A stretch of 50,868 nucleotides of DNA from assembly GCA_025355745.1 (NCBI GenBank), contig JANXZA010000227.1:1-50868 (forward strand), given 5' to 3'. The stretch is from Rhizobacter sp. (GTDB lineage: Bacteria; Pseudomonadota; Gammaproteobacteria; Burkholderiales; Burkholderiaceae_C). Below the pieces are notes generated by a model, which had not been told where the DNA came from, made no database searches, and saw nothing but the letters and a program-made list of their open reading frames with translations. Numbering within the stretch: position 1 is the stretch's first letter; every line of letters starts with the position of its first letter. The translations under genes and the position numbers were made by a program. This document shows, piece after piece, positions 42,645-50,868 of the stretch.

Positions 42645-43220
42645 ATGGAGCCCATCGACCGCGACGCCTTGCGCAAGAAGCTGATCCGAGCCCGGCTGGC
42701 GCTGACCGACCGGCTCGAACGCGCGGTGGAGTTGCAGAGCGCGCTGCGGGTCTGGCTGGTCGGCCGGCCCGAGCGGTCGATCGGCGCGTACTGGCCGATC
42801 AAGGGAGAGTTCGATCCGCTGCCCGCGCTGTACCGCTGGACCGAAGGTGCGCCGGATCAGATCAACCGCCGCATCGGCCTGCCGGTGGCGCACCGGGAGA
42901 CGAAGTCGCTGCGCTTCCATGTCTGGTACCCGGGCTGCCCGACCGAGCTGGATGCCTACGACATCCCGAAGCCGAAAGACACCGAGGAGTTCGTGCCCGA
43001 AATCCTTGTCGTGCCGTGCCTGGGCTTCGGCCCCGGTGGCGTGCGGCTGGGTTATGGCGGCGGCTTCTTTGACCGCACGCTGGCCTCCCTCACGCCACGG
43101 CCGGTGACGGTGGGTGTGAGCTTCACGCACGGCTTTCTGCCACTGCTGCGCGCCGGGCCGCAAGACCTGCCACTGGATGCAATGCTGACTGAAGACGGGG
43201 TGATGTGGCAGCGGCCTTGA
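42645..43220 (+). CDS. 5-formyltetrahydrofolate cyclo-ligase (copy 2)
   Basis: This 191-residue second homologue has DALRKKLIRARLALTDR, SIGAYWPIKGEFDPLP, the conserved EILVVPCLGFGPGGVRLGYGGGFFDRTLA and thus keeps the ATP-site loop. It is clearly diverged from copy 1 (for example in the central KSLRFHVWYPGCPTELDAYDIPKP). GGAG precedes the ATG. It is convergent with metF, with a palindromic element between them. Confidence 0.9.
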   Translation: MEPIDRDALRKKLIRARLALTDRLERAVELQSALRVWLVGRPERSIGAYWPIKGEFDPLPALYRWTEGAPDQINRRIGLPVAHRETKSLRFHVWYPGCPTELDAYDIPKPKDTEEFVPEILVVPCLGFGPGGVRLGYGGGFFDRTLASLTPRPVTVGVSFTHGFLPLLRAGPQDLPLDAMLTEDGVMWQRP

Positions 43221-43226
43221 GAGAGA

Positions 43227-43354
43227 CAACTCACCACCGCAGTGGCGCGGAGAGCGCAGAGTTGCGCAGAGAATTCAATGGAAGTCTTGAGCTTGTCTCT
43301 GAGGTTCCTCTGCGCTTCCTCGGCGTACTCTGCGCCTCTGCGGTGAGTGAGTTG
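43227..43354. repeat. CTCTGCG-type palindromic repeat element, copy B
   Basis: About 128 bases form an imperfect inverted repeat between the second 5-FCL gene and metF. The left arm begins CAACTCACCACCGCAGTGGC and the right arm ends CTCTGCGGTGAGTGAGTTG, closely matching copy A at 37255-37374. It may act as a bidirectional terminator for the convergent pair. Confidence 0.85.
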
Positions 43355-43389
43355 GCTTTTTTACCTACCCGCGCATGGGACGGATCGAA

Positions 43390-44235
43390 TCAAGCCCCCA
43401 GCCGGCGGCACACTTCCAAGGTCAACCCCGACTGGTTCAGCGTGTAGAAGTGGATGCCGGGCGCGCCGCCTTCGATCAGGCGCTCGCACAGGGCGGTCAC
43501 CACGTCCAGGCCGAAGGCGCGGATCGAGGCGGCGTCGTCCATGAAGCCTTCCATTTTCAGCGCCACCCAGCGCGGGATCTCGATGCCATCGCGCTGCGCG
43601 AACTGGGCGATGCGGGCGTAGTTGTGGAACGGCATGATTCCCGCGACGATGGGCACCGTGACGCCGAGCGCGCGCACTTCATCGACGAAGTGGAAATAGG
43701 CGTCCGGGTTGAAAAAGAACTGCGTGATCGCCGAGTCGGCGCCCGCCTTCACCTTGTTCGCGAAGTGCTCCAGGTCGCGCTTCGCATAGCGCTGCTGCGG
43801 GTGGTATTCGGGGTAGGCCGCAACCTCGATGAACCAGTCGGTGCCCTGCGTCTCGCGGATGAAGGCGATCAGCTCGTTGGCGTAGCGGAAGTCGCCTGCG
43901 GTGGCGGTGCCGCTCGGCAGGTCGCCGCGCAGCGCGACGATGCGCTTGATGCGCTGAGCGCGGTAGGTGGCGAGGATTTCCGAGATGCCGGCGCGGGTCG
44001 AGCCGACGCACGACAGGTGCGGCGCGGCCTCGAAGCCGGCGGCCGCGATGCTGCTCACGGTGGCCAGCGTCTTGTCGCGTGTCGAGCCACCCGCGCCGTA
44101 GGTGACGCTGAAGAACTCGGGGTGCACGGCGGCCAGTTCCTGCACCACGGTCTTGAGCTTGGCGGCGCCCACCGGCGTGTTGGGCGGGAAGAACTCGAAG
44201 CTGAACGGGATCGGCGGCGGATGTTGGTCGGTCAT
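43390..44235 (-). CDS. metF: 5,10-methylenetetrahydrofolate reductase
   Basis: This 281-residue flavoenzyme makes 5-methyl-THF, the methyl donor for methionine synthesis. The family start IPFSFEFFPPNTPVGAAKL, the FAD region SVTYGAGGSTRDKT, HLSCVGSTR, IVALRGDLP, and the QFFFNPDAYFHFVDE and IVAGIMPFHNY segments are all present. The start at 44235 overlaps the tlyA stop as ATGA. It is the final gene of the SAH-riboswitch operon. Confidence 0.97.
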   Translation of the reverse strand: MTDQHPPPIPFSFEFFPPNTPVGAAKLKTVVQELAAVHPEFFSVTYGAGGSTRDKTLATVSSIAAAGFEAAPHLSCVGSTRAGISEILATYRAQRIKRIVALRGDLPSGTATAGDFRYANELIAFIRETQGTDWFIEVAAYPEYHPQQRYAKRDLEHFANKVKAGADSAITQFFFNPDAYFHFVDEVRALGVTVPIVAGIMPFHNYARIAQFAQRDGIEIPRWVALKMEGFMDDAASIRAFGLDVVTALCERLIEGGAPGIHFYTLNQSGLTLEVCRRLGA

Positions 44236-45017
44236 GAAGAGCCTTTGCGCACCGCGCGCGAACGCGTGGCGCGGATGAAGAATTCGCGGTTGCCGTCGCC
44301 GCCGTCGATGGGGCTGGCGAACCAGTCGGTGACGCGCAGCTTCAATGCCGCGCAGGCCTCGCGCAGGCGCTGCTCGACGCGCCCATGAGCGGCAGCGTCT
44401 TTCACGACGCCGCCGCTGCCGATGTCGGCCGGCTGCAGTTCGAACTGCGGCTTGACAAGCAGCAGCAACTCGCCGCGCGCCACCTTCAGCAAGGGCACGA
44501 GCGCCGGCAGCACAAGCGTGAGCGAGATGAAGGACAGGTCGGCGACGATCAGGTCGAAGTGGCGCTTCACCACGCCTGGCGGCAAGGCGTCGGCGTCGAG
44601 GTGGCGCGCGTTCACGCCTTCGAGCAGGCTGACGCGCGCATCGGCGCGCAGCTTCGGGTGCAACTGGCCGTGGCCGACGTCGATGCCGACCACCTGCGCC
44701 GCGCCGCGCTGCAAGAGCACGTCGGTGAAGCCGCCGGTGCTCTGACCGACGTCGAGGCAGATGCGGCTGGTCACGTCGATGCCGCAATGCTCGAGCGCGC
44801 CGGCCAGCTTCAGCCCGCCGCGCGAGACGTAGCGCAGTTCGGCGTCGTCGGTGACTTCGAGTTGGCAGTCAGTCGCCAGTTCTTCGCCCGACTTGCGCGG
44901 CACGGCCCAGCCTTGCGGGCCGAGCCAGCGCACGGCCCCCTGCGCGATCAGCCGCTGCGCCGCCGAGCGCGTGGGCGCCAGGCCGCGCTGCACGATGAGT
45001 TGGTCGGCACGCGTCAT
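44232..45017 (-). CDS. tlyA: TlyA-family rRNA methyltransferase
   Basis: This 261-residue protein has an N-terminal S4 RNA-binding domain (RADQLIVQRGLAPTRSAAQRLIAQGAV) and an FtsJ-like methyltransferase domain with SAM motif ICLDVGQSTGGFTDVLLQRGA. Next come IVADLSFISLTLVLPAL, LLLVKPQFELQPADIG and FFIRATR. TlyA homologues 2'-O-methylate rRNA and some act as hemolysins. It consumes SAM and yields SAH, the operon riboswitch ligand. Both ends overlap neighbours as ATGA. Confidence 0.94.
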   Translation of the reverse strand: MTRADQLIVQRGLAPTRSAAQRLIAQGAVRWLGPQGWAVPRKSGEELATDCQLEVTDDAELRYVSRGGLKLAGALEHCGIDVTSRICLDVGQSTGGFTDVLLQRGAAQVVGIDVGHGQLHPKLRADARVSLLEGVNARHLDADALPPGVVKRHFDLIVADLSFISLTLVLPALVPLLKVARGELLLLVKPQFELQPADIGSGGVVKDAAAHGRVEQRLREACAALKLRVTDWFASPIDGGDGNREFFIRATRSRAVRKGSS

Positions 45018-45496
45018 TGCAGCGCGGCCAGGTGGCGTTGCGCGGCTTCGCCTAGCTTGCGATCGAAGGTGGCCAGCGGCACCTTCATGTCGGCCGCGAG
45101 CCAGAGGTAGGCCGCGTCATAGGCCGACAGCCCGTAGCGATGTGCGAGTTCGCATTGCGCGGCGACATCGCTGCGGTGCAGCTCGAGGGCCTGCTCGGCG
45201 TAGTCGGCCAGCGCGAGCGAAATCGATTCGGCGGGCCAGCCCTGGGCGTGCTTTTTCAGGGCGACGCTGGCGATCTCGTGGTCGATCAGCGTGGGTGCGT
45301 GCAGGGTGCGGCCGGACAGCCGCGCCAGCGCGTCGTCGCGAGACGCTTCCTCGAACAAGACCGCCGCGAGCACGCTGCAATCGACCACCAGCGCCGGTCG
45401 CGCCAGGTACGTGGCGGGCGGCTCGGCGACGTAGAGCGTGGCGGCGGGTATCGACGCAGGCGCAGGCGCAGGCGCAGGGGCAGGAGCAGGCTTCAT
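45014..45496 (-). CDS. PIN-domain toxin (VapC/FitB-like) with Pro-Ala N-terminal extension
   Basis: This 160-residue PIN ribonuclease has all four acidic positions: D39 (LVVDCSVLAAVLFEE), E74 (DHEIASVAL), D127 (SAYDAAYLWLA) and D145 (ATFDRKLGE). The PIN fold starts only at residue 35; before it lies [15 protein letters not shown] and a linker, encoded by hexamer repeats. The start at 45496 overlaps the antitoxin stop and the gene end overlaps tlyA, both as ATGA, so the start is firm and translation is coupled into the methyl-cycle operon. Confidence 0.9.
   Translation of the reverse strand: MKPAPAPAPAPAPASIPAATLYVAEPPATYLARPALVVDCSVLAAVLFEEASRDDALARLSGRTLHAPTLIDHEIASVALKKHAQGWPAESISLALADYAEQALELHRSDVAAQCELAHRYGLSAYDAAYLWLAADMKVPLATFDRKLGEAAQRHLAALQ
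45456..45491. repeat. Hexamer repeat (GCAGGC-type) in the PIN toxin 5' end
   Basis: Six tandem hexamers, three perfect GCAGGC followed by GCAGGG, GCAGGA and GCAGGC, encode the Pro-Ala run at the toxin N-terminus on the minus strand. Confidence 0.9.
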
Positions 45497-45777
45497 CGCG
45501 CGTCGCGGTCGGTGCGCAGGATGTCCACCGCCAGCGGGCCGGTGACGATCGGCTGCGGGAACCGGGCCCGGTGCTGGGCGGCGATCTGCTCGATTGTCTT
45601 GGTGCCGCGCTCGGTGCCTTTGCGGAAGGAGGCGCGGGCGTCGGCGGGCTCTGCTGCGGCGTGCTCGATGATCTGCATCAGCTCGCCCTGCAGCGAACGG
45701 TGATTGCGTTCGGCCCGTGCGCGCAGGCGCTCGGCCAGCGTTTCGGGCACGCCCTTGATCGACAGATTGACGCTCAT
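45493..45777 (-). CDS. Ribbon-helix-helix antitoxin (FitA/Arc type)
   Basis: This 94-residue antitoxin has an Arc-like N-terminus: SVNLSIKGVPETLAERLRARAERNHRSLQGELMQIIEHAA. Its C-terminal part is basic and extended (FRKGTERGTKTIEQIAAQHRARFPQPIV) for toxin binding. GGAG lies about nine bases before the ATG at 45777. It begins 70 bases after the ahcY stop, with a perfect inverted repeat in that gap. Confidence 0.9.
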   Translation of the reverse strand: MSVNLSIKGVPETLAERLRARAERNHRSLQGELMQIIEHAAAEPADARASFRKGTERGTKTIEQIAAQHRARFPQPIVTGPLAVDILRTDRDAR

Positions 45778-45787
45778 CGAAATAACT

Positions 45788-45815
45788 CCAAAATGGATGC
45801 TCAGCTCCATTTTGG
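45788..45815. promoter_or_regulatory. Perfect inverted repeat, candidate operator of the PIN module
   Basis: CCAAAATGGA and TCCATTTTGG are 10-base perfect arms with an 8-base spacer whose core GCTCAGC is also symmetrical. It is 10 bases before the antitoxin ATG and 33 bases after the ahcY stop. Confidence 0.72.
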
Positions 45816-45847
45816 CTCCACCTCGTGTTTGCGTCAATCGGTGGCCA

Positions 45848-47296
<1,449 letters not shown>

Positions 47297-47355
47297 GTCG
47301 GGCTCCAGGGGTCGGTTGAACCCGCGCGCAGGAGTCGATGGGAGGCTGAATACAA

Positions 47356-47386
47356 CTCACCCACGACGGCCGGTCGTGCGGGTGAG
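47356..47386 (-). promoter_or_regulatory. Hairpin competing with the SAH aptamer (expression platform candidate)
   Basis: CTCACCCACGAC and GTCGT-GC-GGGTGAG pair with a five-base loop (GGCCG) and a 2-base bulge. The strand nearer the aptamer shares GGGTGAG with the aptamer pseudoknot, so the two structures exclude each other. There is no U-run after it, so action on translation or rho access is more likely than intrinsic termination. Confidence 0.55.
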
Positions 47387-47460
47387 CGCGGTTGCAAGTT
47401 CATTTCCGAGCCTGGGGACACCGGCTGTGTGGCCGGTGGGCCTTGCAACGCTCCTCGGAA
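47384..47460 (-). promoter_or_regulatory. S-adenosylhomocysteine (SAH) riboswitch
   Basis: The minus-strand RNA shows the known SAH-riboswitch layout. P1 pairs UUCCGAG (47454-47460) with CUCGGAA (47404-47410). A P2 hairpin forms from CACCGGC and GCCGGUG. GAGCGUUGCAAG (47442-47453) forms a pseudoknot with CUUGCAACCGCGCUC (47384-47398). The conserved GAGGAGCGUUGCAA and CCCAGGCUCGG blocks match the class as known from betaproteobacterial ahcY leaders. SAH binding turns expression on. A -10-like TAGAAT lies at 47470-47475. Confidence 0.9.
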
Positions 47461-47536
47461 AGTGGTCAGATTCTAGCGGGCCTGCGGGCGCCGTGCTGGG
47501 CTCGGCGCGCCGGGACCCTGTGCAAGACTTGGCGCC

Positions 47537-48355
47537 ATGCGCGACCCCCCACCCCGGCCTTGGGCCGACGCGCCCGCCGCCGCGCTGCAAGCGGTGCTGG
47601 GCGTGCTGACCGACATCGACGACACGCTGACGACCTTGGGCGCGATCACGCCCGATGCATTGGCAGCGTTGGCCGCGCTGCGCGCCGCCGGCGTGCGGGT
47701 GATCGCGATCACCGGCCGGCCGATGGGCTGGAGCAAAACGTTCGCGCTGGACTGGCCAGTCGATGCGATCGTCGCCGAAAGCGGTGCGGTGGCGCTGTTC
47801 CGGAGCGGACGCGGCGAACTCGCCGTCGAATATGCGCAGGACGAAGCCACCCGCCTACACAACGCACAGCGGCTGCGCGAGGTGGCAGCGCGCCTGCTGC
47901 GCGAGGTGCCGGGCAGCATGCTGGCGCAAGACAGCGCCGGGCGCGTCACCGACATCGCAATCGACCACAGCGAGTTCGCGCACCTCGCGCCGTCACAGAT
48001 CGCCGCAGTGGTCGCGGTGATGCGTGGCGAAGGCATGAACGCGACCGTCAGCTCGATCCACATCAACGGCTGGTTCGGCGCCCACACCAAGCTCAGCGGA
48101 GCGCGCTGGATGGTGGAGCGGCTGCTGGCGCGCAAACTTGATGCGGAGCGCGAACGCTGGGTCTGTGTGGGCGATTCGACCAATGACCAAGCCATGTTCG
48201 GCCACTTTCCGCTCAGTGTTGGCGTGGCGAACCTGGCCGACTTTGCCGAGGCGCTGACGGTCTGGCCGGCTTACATCACGCAGCGCGCGCGGGGCGCAGG
48301 GTTTGCCGAGATGGCGGCTCGATTGCTGGGCGCCGTCGGCCCCGGGCCGCGCTGA
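47537..48355 (+). CDS. HAD-IIB family hydrolase (sugar-phosphatase-like)
   Basis: This 272-residue HAD phosphatase has motif I TDIDDTLTTLG, motif II VIAITGRP, a type IIB cap, a conserved lysine region near HTKLSGARWMVERLL and the motif IV-type VCVGDSTNDQAMF. Mannosyl-3-phosphoglycerate or sucrose-phosphate phosphatases share this layout, but the substrate is unknown. It is divergent from ahcY. Confidence 0.88.
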   Translation: MRDPPPRPWADAPAAALQAVLGVLTDIDDTLTTLGAITPDALAALAALRAAGVRVIAITGRPMGWSKTFALDWPVDAIVAESGAVALFRSGRGELAVEYAQDEATRLHNAQRLREVAARLLREVPGSMLAQDSAGRVTDIAIDHSEFAHLAPSQIAAVVAVMRGEGMNATVSSIHINGWFGAHTKLSGARWMVERLLARKLDAERERWVCVGDSTNDQAMFGHFPLSVGVANLADFAEALTVWPAYITQRARGAGFAEMAARLLGAVGPGPR

Positions 48356-48388
48356 TCAGCGGGGCCTTCAGCGCACCTGGCAGGTGAG

Positions 48389-49249
48389 TCAGGCGGCGCG
48401 CTCGACAAGCGGGCTCATCGCGATCATCGTCGCCGGCCCGAAGATGGTGGCAAAGGCCACGTCCTTTGCGTCGCGGCCGACCGCGATGCGCACCAGCTCA
48501 TCGACCGGCGCCATGCGGGTGGCGTCGAACAGCACCCAGCGGCCACCGAGGTAGACCTCGAACACGGCGTGGAAATCGGGCGGTGGTTCGTCGAACTTCG
48601 AGTAGCCGACGACCAGCCGCGCCGGGATGTTCAAGGCGCGGCAGAAGGTCACGCCCAGATGCGCGAAGTCGCGGCACACGCCGGCGCGTTGCAGGTACAC
48701 ATCGCGCGCGGTGGTCGTGGCCTGCGACGAGCCGATGCGGTATTCGATGTTGGCGTGAATCCAGTCGACCACCGCCTGGACGCGTGCGTGGCCCGCCGGC
48801 GCGCTGGCGAACAGGTTCTGGGCCGTGCGGCTGAGCAGGTCCGACTCGCAATAGCGGGTCGGCATCAGGTTGTGCAGCACCTCGTCCGGCAGGTCGGCGA
48901 TCGGCACTTCGGGCGCCATCAGATCGACCGGGTCGAGCGTGCGCTGGACCCGCGCCAGGTAGCGCAATTCGACCTGCCCGGCGTCGGCATGAACGCGCAG
49001 GAAGCGGTGGTGCACGGTCGGGTCGGCGAACACGTGAACCGGCAGCGGCGGCGTGATCACCAGCGACTCGCTGAGAACTTGCTGGTCCATCGCGTTCAGC
49101 GCGTGGATCTGGAACAGGAAGTCGGTCGGGCCGTTCACCTGGTACGACAGTGCGCAGTCGACGTCGAAGATCGATGCGCCTTGCGCGGTCGGGGGCGGCG
49201 CGAAGGTTTCGACCTGGGGAGCGGCGGCAACGGCTGCGGTGTCGGACAT
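48389..49249 (-). CDS. Transglutaminase-like cysteine peptidase-fold protein
   Basis: This 286-residue protein has an N-terminal beta domain (DVDCALSYQVNGPTDFLFQIHAL) and a transglutaminase core with catalytic Cys (AGVCRDFAHLGVTFCRAL), His (PPDFHAVFEVYLGGRW) and Asp (VLFDATRMAP). Such proteins may act as peptidases or amidases. The start at 49249 fits the domain; the 64-codon extension upstream has no such similarity. It is convergent with the HAD gene (33 bases between). Confidence 0.88.
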   Translation of the reverse strand: MSDTAAVAAAPQVETFAPPPTAQGASIFDVDCALSYQVNGPTDFLFQIHALNAMDQQVLSESLVITPPLPVHVFADPTVHHRFLRVHADAGQVELRYLARVQRTLDPVDLMAPEVPIADLPDEVLHNLMPTRYCESDLLSRTAQNLFASAPAGHARVQAVVDWIHANIEYRIGSSQATTTARDVYLQRAGVCRDFAHLGVTFCRALNIPARLVVGYSKFDEPPPDFHAVFEVYLGGRWVLFDATRMAPVDELVRIAVGRDAKDVAFATIFGPATMIAMSPLVERAA

Positions 49250-49452
49250 GAGGGCGCTCGCTGGGTTGAAATGGAGAATCGAAACCGATTGGTATTTGAC
49301 CCGGCCGAACCGCCGCCGGGCATCGGCCCCGGTCGCCCGCGCCGGTAGGACAAGCGCGCATGGCGCCGGGTGCAGCCAGACGTGTGCAAGACTCGGCCCG
49401 CGCCGCTGCGATCTCGGTGATTGAGTGGATTCGTTCCGCACCGATCTCCGCC

Positions 49453-50757
49453 ATGCCCTCGGCGCCCTCTGTGCAACCTGCCCCCCGCGATCAACTTCCG
49501 ACCCTCGTCATCGCCGCCGGCCTGGCGCTGGCGGCGGCCGTGTCGCTCGGCCTGGCGCGCTTCTCGTACGCGCTGCTGTTGCCGCCGATGCGCGCCGACC
49601 TCGGCTGGAACTACCTCACCGCCGGTGCAATGAACACACTGAATGCGGCCGGCTACCTGGTCGGCGCGCTTCTCACGCCCGCCTGGCTGCGGCGCTTCGG
49701 CGCGCGTGCGGTGCTGCTGGGCGGCAGCGCGGCGGCAGCCCTGTTGCTGGCCGCGCACGGCGCCGTCACCGACAACCTGGCGCTCTACCTGCTGCGCACC
49801 CTGACCGGCGTGGCGAGCGCCGCCGCCTTCGTCGCCGGCGGGGTGCTCGCCGCGCAGCTGAGCGGCAGGTCAATAACGGCGCAGTTGAGCGGCAGCCTAA
49901 CGGGCAATCCAAGTGGCATCGCACACCACGCGCCTGCGGTGGCGGACTCTGCGTTCGCCCAACCCTCGGCCGGGCTGGTGCTCGGCGTCTACTACGGCGG
50001 CACCGGCGTGGGCATCATCGCCTCGGCCGCGCTGGTGCCGTCGCTCAGTGCCCTGCCCGGCGCGCATGCCTGGCAGTGGGCCTGGGTGGCGCTCGGTGTC
50101 GCAGCACTGGCGGCCACCGCCGTCACGGCGCGCGCAACGCGCGGTCTCGATCAGGCGCCGGCGGCATCGGCGTCGGCCGCTCGCGCTGGGTTCGAGTGGC
50201 AGCGCTTCGGCTGCGGCCTGGCCTCGTACTTCCTGTTCGGCCTCGGCTACATCGGCTACATGACCTTCGTCGTTACGCTGCTGCGCGAGCAGCGCCTGGG
50301 CAGCGGCCTGATCAGCGCGTTCTTCGGCCTGCTCGGGCTCGCGGTGATCGGCTCGTCATGGGCCTGGGCCAGCCTGTTGCAGCGCGAACGCGGCGGCGCC
50401 GCGATGAGCCTGCTGAACGCGCTGTTGGCGCTGGCCACGCTGCTGCCGGTGCTCAGCGCCGAGCCGCTGGTGGTGTTCGCGTCCGGCTTGTTGTTCGGCG
50501 GCGTGTTCCTGTCGGTCGTGGCTTCGACCACCGCGCTGGTGCGCCACAACCTGCCGCCCGCTGCGTGGCCGGCCGGCATCAGCGCGTTCACGATCGTGTT
50601 CGCCGCCGGGCAGATCGTCGGCCCGAGCGGGGTCGGCTGGGTCGCCGATGGCGCTGGCGGCTTGCGCGGCGGGCTGGCGGGCTCGGCCGGCGTGCTGGCA
50701 CTCGGCGCGCTGGTGGCCTGGTGGCAGAAGCCGTTGGCAACCGCCGACCCGCGGTGA
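49453..50757 (+). CDS. YbfB/YjiJ-family MFS transporter (second copy)
   Basis: This 434-residue carrier has the family entry VSLGLARFSYALLLPPMRADL, NTLNAAGYLVGALL, the LGVYYGGTGVGIIASA segment and the second half FGLGYIGYMTFVVTLLRE. Between helices 4 and 5 it carries an extra ~40-residue hydrophilic loop (QLSGRSITAQLSG, HHAPAVADSA). The ATG at 49453 is preferred to the one at 49360. It differs clearly from the copy at 29119-30402. Confidence 0.87.
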   Translation: MPSAPSVQPAPRDQLPTLVIAAGLALAAAVSLGLARFSYALLLPPMRADLGWNYLTAGAMNTLNAAGYLVGALLTPAWLRRFGARAVLLGGSAAAALLLAAHGAVTDNLALYLLRTLTGVASAAAFVAGGVLAAQLSGRSITAQLSGSLTGNPSGIAHHAPAVADSAFAQPSAGLVLGVYYGGTGVGIIASAALVPSLSALPGAHAWQWAWVALGVAALAATAVTARATRGLDQAPAASASAARAGFEWQRFGCGLASYFLFGLGYIGYMTFVVTLLREQRLGSGLISAFFGLLGLAVIGSSWAWASLLQRERGGAAMSLLNALLALATLLPVLSAEPLVVFASGLLFGGVFLSVVASTTALVRHNLPPAAWPAGISAFTIVFAAGQIVGPSGVGWVADGAGGLRGGLAGSAGVLALGALVAWWQKPLATADPR

Positions 50758-50790
50758 ATGAGTGGATCACGGCATTGGGGTGTCAAGGCA

Positions 50791-50868
50791 TCAGATGTCC
50801 AGCCCGAGGAAGCCTCGCATCCGATCGAGTTCATCCGCGAGCCCGGCGCGAAACGCCGCGTCGCGCGG
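50791..50868 (-). CDS. C-terminal end of a gene entering from the right (partial)
   Basis: The minus strand reads 25 codons, RDAAFRAGLADELDRM then RGFLGLDI, before a TGA. The helical Ala/Leu/Asp pattern and the position after an MFS gene fit a real gene end. It resembles the tail of YcaQ-like winged-helix glycosylases, but 25 residues are too few to name it. Confidence 0.45.
   Translation of the reverse strand, partial: PRDAAFRAGLADELDRMRGFLGLDI

Overview
The window is a GC-rich, densely coding chromosome segment. Gene content points to a betaproteobacterium of the order Burkholderiales, most likely the Rubrivivax/Leptothrix/Ideonella side: minCDE, two phasin-like proteins, a PEP-CTERM protein, an AtuA-type protein, the lytic transglycosylase/5-FCL/CCA-transferase block, and an SAH-riboswitch-controlled ahcY/tlyA/metF operon. 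This placement rests on recognised families, not on a search. No rRNA, tRNA, IS element, CRISPR array or prophage was recognised.

Layout. 1-3201 (-): a very large BTAD/AAA-type ATPase regulator cut by the left edge. 3288-4160 (-): a LamG-like PEP-CTERM surface protein. 4258-8059 (-): an operon of a type II haloacid-dehalogenase-like protein and a TRAP transporter (DctP, DctQ, DctM). 8126-8704 (-): a DUF427 protein. 8873-11050 (+): minCDE, with an unusual N-terminal extension on MinD. 11097-13072 (-): a tartrate/malate-type dehydrogenase coupled to an alpha/beta hydrolase. 13152-14939 (-): a TetR regulator and two phasin-like proteins. 15505-17597 (-): a two-component system, divergent from 17775-23357 (+), a heavy-metal RND efflux tripartite pump. 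Two paralogous small lipoproteins and an OprB-type porin (23520-26209, +) follow in visibly lower-GC DNA.

26362-35052 is a mixed accessory stretch: an MBL hydrolase, a VapBC module, a Sui1/YciH factor, a YbfB-type MFS carrier, a DUF3617 protein, an AtuA-type protein, and a Xre/RES toxin-antitoxin pair followed by a GNAT gene. 35139-43220 is housekeeping: SDR, CCA transferase, GST, lytic transglycosylase, two 5-formyl-THF cyclo-ligases, LysR/DUF2917 and TfoX-like. 43390-47460 (-) is the methyl-cycle operon: SAH riboswitch, ahcY, a PIN toxin-antitoxin pair, tlyA, metF. The end holds a HAD-IIB phosphatase, a transglutaminase-like protein, a second YbfB-type MFS carrier and the tail of one more gene.

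Most notable: (1) a toxin-antitoxin module embedded by successive ATGA overlaps in the SAH-riboswitch operon; (2) a tandem pair of unrecognised two-cysteine lipoproteins beside the metal pump and porin; (3) a perfect inverted repeat at the antitoxin start of each of the three toxin-antitoxin modules; (4) two copies of a ~120-base CTCTGCG-type palindromic element; (5) a ~70-residue Pro/Ala extension with PVS repeats on MinD; (6) several in-frame short tandem repeats in unrelated genes; (7) DUF2917 and TfoX-like genes overlapping antisense by 175 bases. Many long antisense open frames (up to 950 codons) are GC-bias shadows and were ignored.
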